A DNA stretch of 5,271 nucleotides from SLST01 sp964458555. Lineage in GTDB: Bacteria > Spirochaetota > Spirochaetia > DSM-27196 > SLST01. The stretch's first letter is position 1. Each line of letters opens with the position of its first letter. Shown piece by piece: positions 3,970-5,271 of the stretch. The position numbers were made by a program, and so were the translations under genes. The notes below the pieces were generated by a model. It ran no database searches, was not told the DNA's origin, and saw nothing but the letters and a program-made list of their open reading frames with translations. The stretch spans positions 1 through 5,271 of the forward strand of contig CAYWJH010000170.1 of the NCBI GenBank assembly GCA_964458555.1, given 5' to 3'.

Positions 3970-5259
3970 TTAGATCGAGTAGAACGCCTCGCGCCCGGCG
4001 TACTTCGCGGTCGTCTCGAGCATGTCCTCGATCCGCATCAGCTGGTTGTACTTCGCGAGGCGGTCCGATCGGCTCATGCTCCCGGTCTTGATCTGCCCGG
4101 TCTCGAGCGCCACGACGAGGTCCGCGATGAACGCGTCCTCGGTCTCGCCCGAGCGGTGGCTCACGATCGCGGTGTACTTCGCGCGCTTTGCCATCTCCAC
4201 GGCGCGGTAGGTTTCGGTCAGCGTCCCGATCTGGTTCACCTTGATGAGGATGCTGTTGCCAATGCCTTCGTCGATGCCCCGCTTCAGGCGCGTCGTGTTC
4301 GTCACGAACAGGTCGTCGCCCACGAGCTGCACCTTGTCGCCGATCTTGTCGGTGAGCACCTTCCAGCCTTCCCAGTCGTCCTCGTCCAGGCCGTCCTCGA
4401 TCGAGATGATGGGATACTTGTCCGCCCAGTCGGCCCAGTAGTCGGCCATCTCCTCGCTCGAGAGCTCGCGGCCGTCGGACTTCTTGAAGACGTACTTCTT
4501 CGTGTCCTTGTCGTAGAACTCGCTCGCGGCGGGGTCGAGCGCGAGCATCACGTCGTCGCCGGGCTTGTAGCCGGCCTTCTCGATCGCCTGGAGGATGACC
4601 TCGCACGCCTCGTCGTTGCTCTTCAGGTTGGGCGCGAAGCCGCCCTCGTCGCCCACGGCGGTGGAGTAGCCCTTCTCGCCGAGCACGCCCTTGAGCGTAT
4701 GGAAGATCTCGCTCGTCATGCGCACGGCCTCGCGGAAGGTCTCCGCGCCCACGGGCATGACCATGAACTCCTGGAAGTCGACCGAATTGTCGGCGTGCGA
4801 ACCGCCGTTGAGGATGTTCGCCATAGGTACCGGCAGCAGCGTCGCGTGGTAGGGGCCGAGGTACTTGAACAGCGGAACGCCGAGGAAGTCCGCGGCGGCG
4901 CGCGCGGTCGCCATGGAGACGCCGAGAATCGCGTTCGCGCCGAGCTTCGCCTTGTTCTCGGTGCCGTCGAGCTCGATGAGCGTCGTGTCGATGTCGACCT
5001 GGTCGAGCGCGTCGAGGCCCTCGATCTCCGCGGCGATCACGTTGTTCACGTTCTCCACCGCCTTGAGGACGCCCTTGCCCTTGAACCGCTTCTTGTCGCC
5101 GTCGCGCAGCTCCACCGCCTCGTGCTCGCCGGTCGACGCGCCGGAAGGCACCGCCGCGCGCCCGAACGAGCCGTCCTCGAGGACGACGTCTACCTCTACC
5201 GTCGGGTTGCCACGGGAATCGAGGATCTCCCGTGCTTCCACGTATTCAATCGTGCTCAT
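3970..5259 (-). CDS. eno: Enolase (phosphopyruvate hydratase)
   Basis: Enolase interconverts 2-phosphoglycerate and phosphoenolpyruvate in glycolysis and gluconeogenesis; it is cytoplasmic and magnesium-dependent. The product is complete at 429 residues (E. coli 432). Visible landmarks are the mobile loop SGASTGEHEAVELRDGD (39-55), His155 in GGSHADN, Glu164 in QEFMVMP, the proton-handling Glu205 in GDEGGFAPN, metal ligands Asp242 (ALDPAASEF), Glu288 (SIEDG) and Asp315 (VGDD), the base Lys340 in the signature ILIKVNQIGTLTET (337-350), SHRSGET (367-373) and Lys391. All catalytic residues are intact. The ATG at 5257-5259 is preceded by AAGGAG, fixing the start. It converges on acyP; no good terminator separates them. 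Its promoter lies beyond the right edge of the window, so upstream neighbours cannot be judged. Confidence 0.99.
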   Translation of the reverse strand: MSTIEYVEAREILDSRGNPTVEVDVVLEDGSFGRAAVPSGASTGEHEAVELRDGDKKRFKGKGVLKAVENVNNVIAAEIEGLDALDQVDIDTTLIELDGTENKAKLGANAILGVSMATARAAADFLGVPLFKYLGPYHATLLPVPMANILNGGSHADNSVDFQEFMVMPVGAETFREAVRMTSEIFHTLKGVLGEKGYSTAVGDEGGFAPNLKSNDEACEVILQAIEKAGYKPGDDVMLALDPAASEFYDKDTKKYVFKKSDGRELSSEEMADYWADWADKYPIISIEDGLDEDDWEGWKVLTDKIGDKVQLVGDDLFVTNTTRLKRGIDEGIGNSILIKVNQIGTLTETYRAVEMAKRAKYTAIVSHRSGETEDAFIADLVVALETGQIKTGSMSRSDRLAKYNQLMRIEDMLETTAKYAGREAFYSI

Positions 5260-5265
5260 GATTCT

Positions 5266-5271
5266 CTCCTT
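5266..5271 (-). promoter_or_regulatory. Ribosome binding site of enolase
   Basis: On the minus strand AAGGAG stands 6 nt before the enolase ATG, a strong Shine-Dalgarno right at the window edge that confirms the start codon. Confidence 0.85.

Noticed and set aside
3662..4606. 314-residue open frame antisense to acyP and shifted against enolase
   Set aside because: It is Arg/Gly-rich, covers two firmly identified genes in other frames and has no family features; it is a product of high GC content.
1..5271. Search for CRISPR arrays, tRNA genes, insertion sequences, toxin-antitoxin or defence genes
   Set aside because: No spaced direct repeats, cloverleaf-like sequence, transposase motifs or defence-family motifs were seen; apart from the unknown small proteins the window is housekeeping.

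Overview
This 5.3 kb window is a GC-rich, gene-dense bacterial chromosome segment dominated by housekeeping genes. The order ribosomal protein L13 – S9 – RecX, followed by a response regulator with an N-terminal excisionase/MerR-like helix-turn-helix, and several small membrane proteins of no recognised family, suggest a high-GC spirochaete (Spirochaetota). That placement is an inference from gene order and protein feel, with moderate to low certainty. No mobile element, CRISPR array, tRNA or rRNA is visible.

Region by region. Positions 1-471 hold the 3' part of an unrecognised plus-strand gene. It is followed directly by a small three-helix membrane protein (481-777). A minus-strand gene for a single-cluster ferredoxin (589-993) converges on it, and its reading frame runs 189 nt into the membrane gene in exact codon register. 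A short divergent intergenic stretch (994-1137) carries a good sigma70-type promoter facing right. It drives a small two-helix membrane protein with a charged tail (1138-1371), then rplM (1388-1822), rpsI (1833-2225) and recX (2179-2871).

A strong intrinsic-terminator-like hairpin with a T7 tract lies about 28 nt after the rpsI stop. It sits inside the recX reading frame, so recX is probably expressed only by read-through or translation-coupled antitermination. An AT-rich patch (about 2885-2945) follows, with a perfect inverted repeat and a likely extended -10 promoter. Next come the HTH–receiver response regulator (2990-3607) and an acylphosphatase (3656-3949). Enolase (3970-5259, minus strand) converges on acyP and appears complete, with its ribosome binding site at the window edge.

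How the genes work together. L13 and S9 form the usual ribosomal protein pair. RecX (a RecA modulator) appears to ride on their transcript under a termination checkpoint. The response regulator is an orphan, with no histidine kinase beside it, and may autoregulate through the inverted repeat next to its promoter. Acylphosphatase and enolase are metabolic enzymes without an evident link to the rest. I see no clearly new multi-gene system. The most interesting signals are the terminator embedded in recX, the in-register antisense overlap of the ferredoxin and membrane protein, and the inverted domain order of the response regulator with its AT-rich control region.
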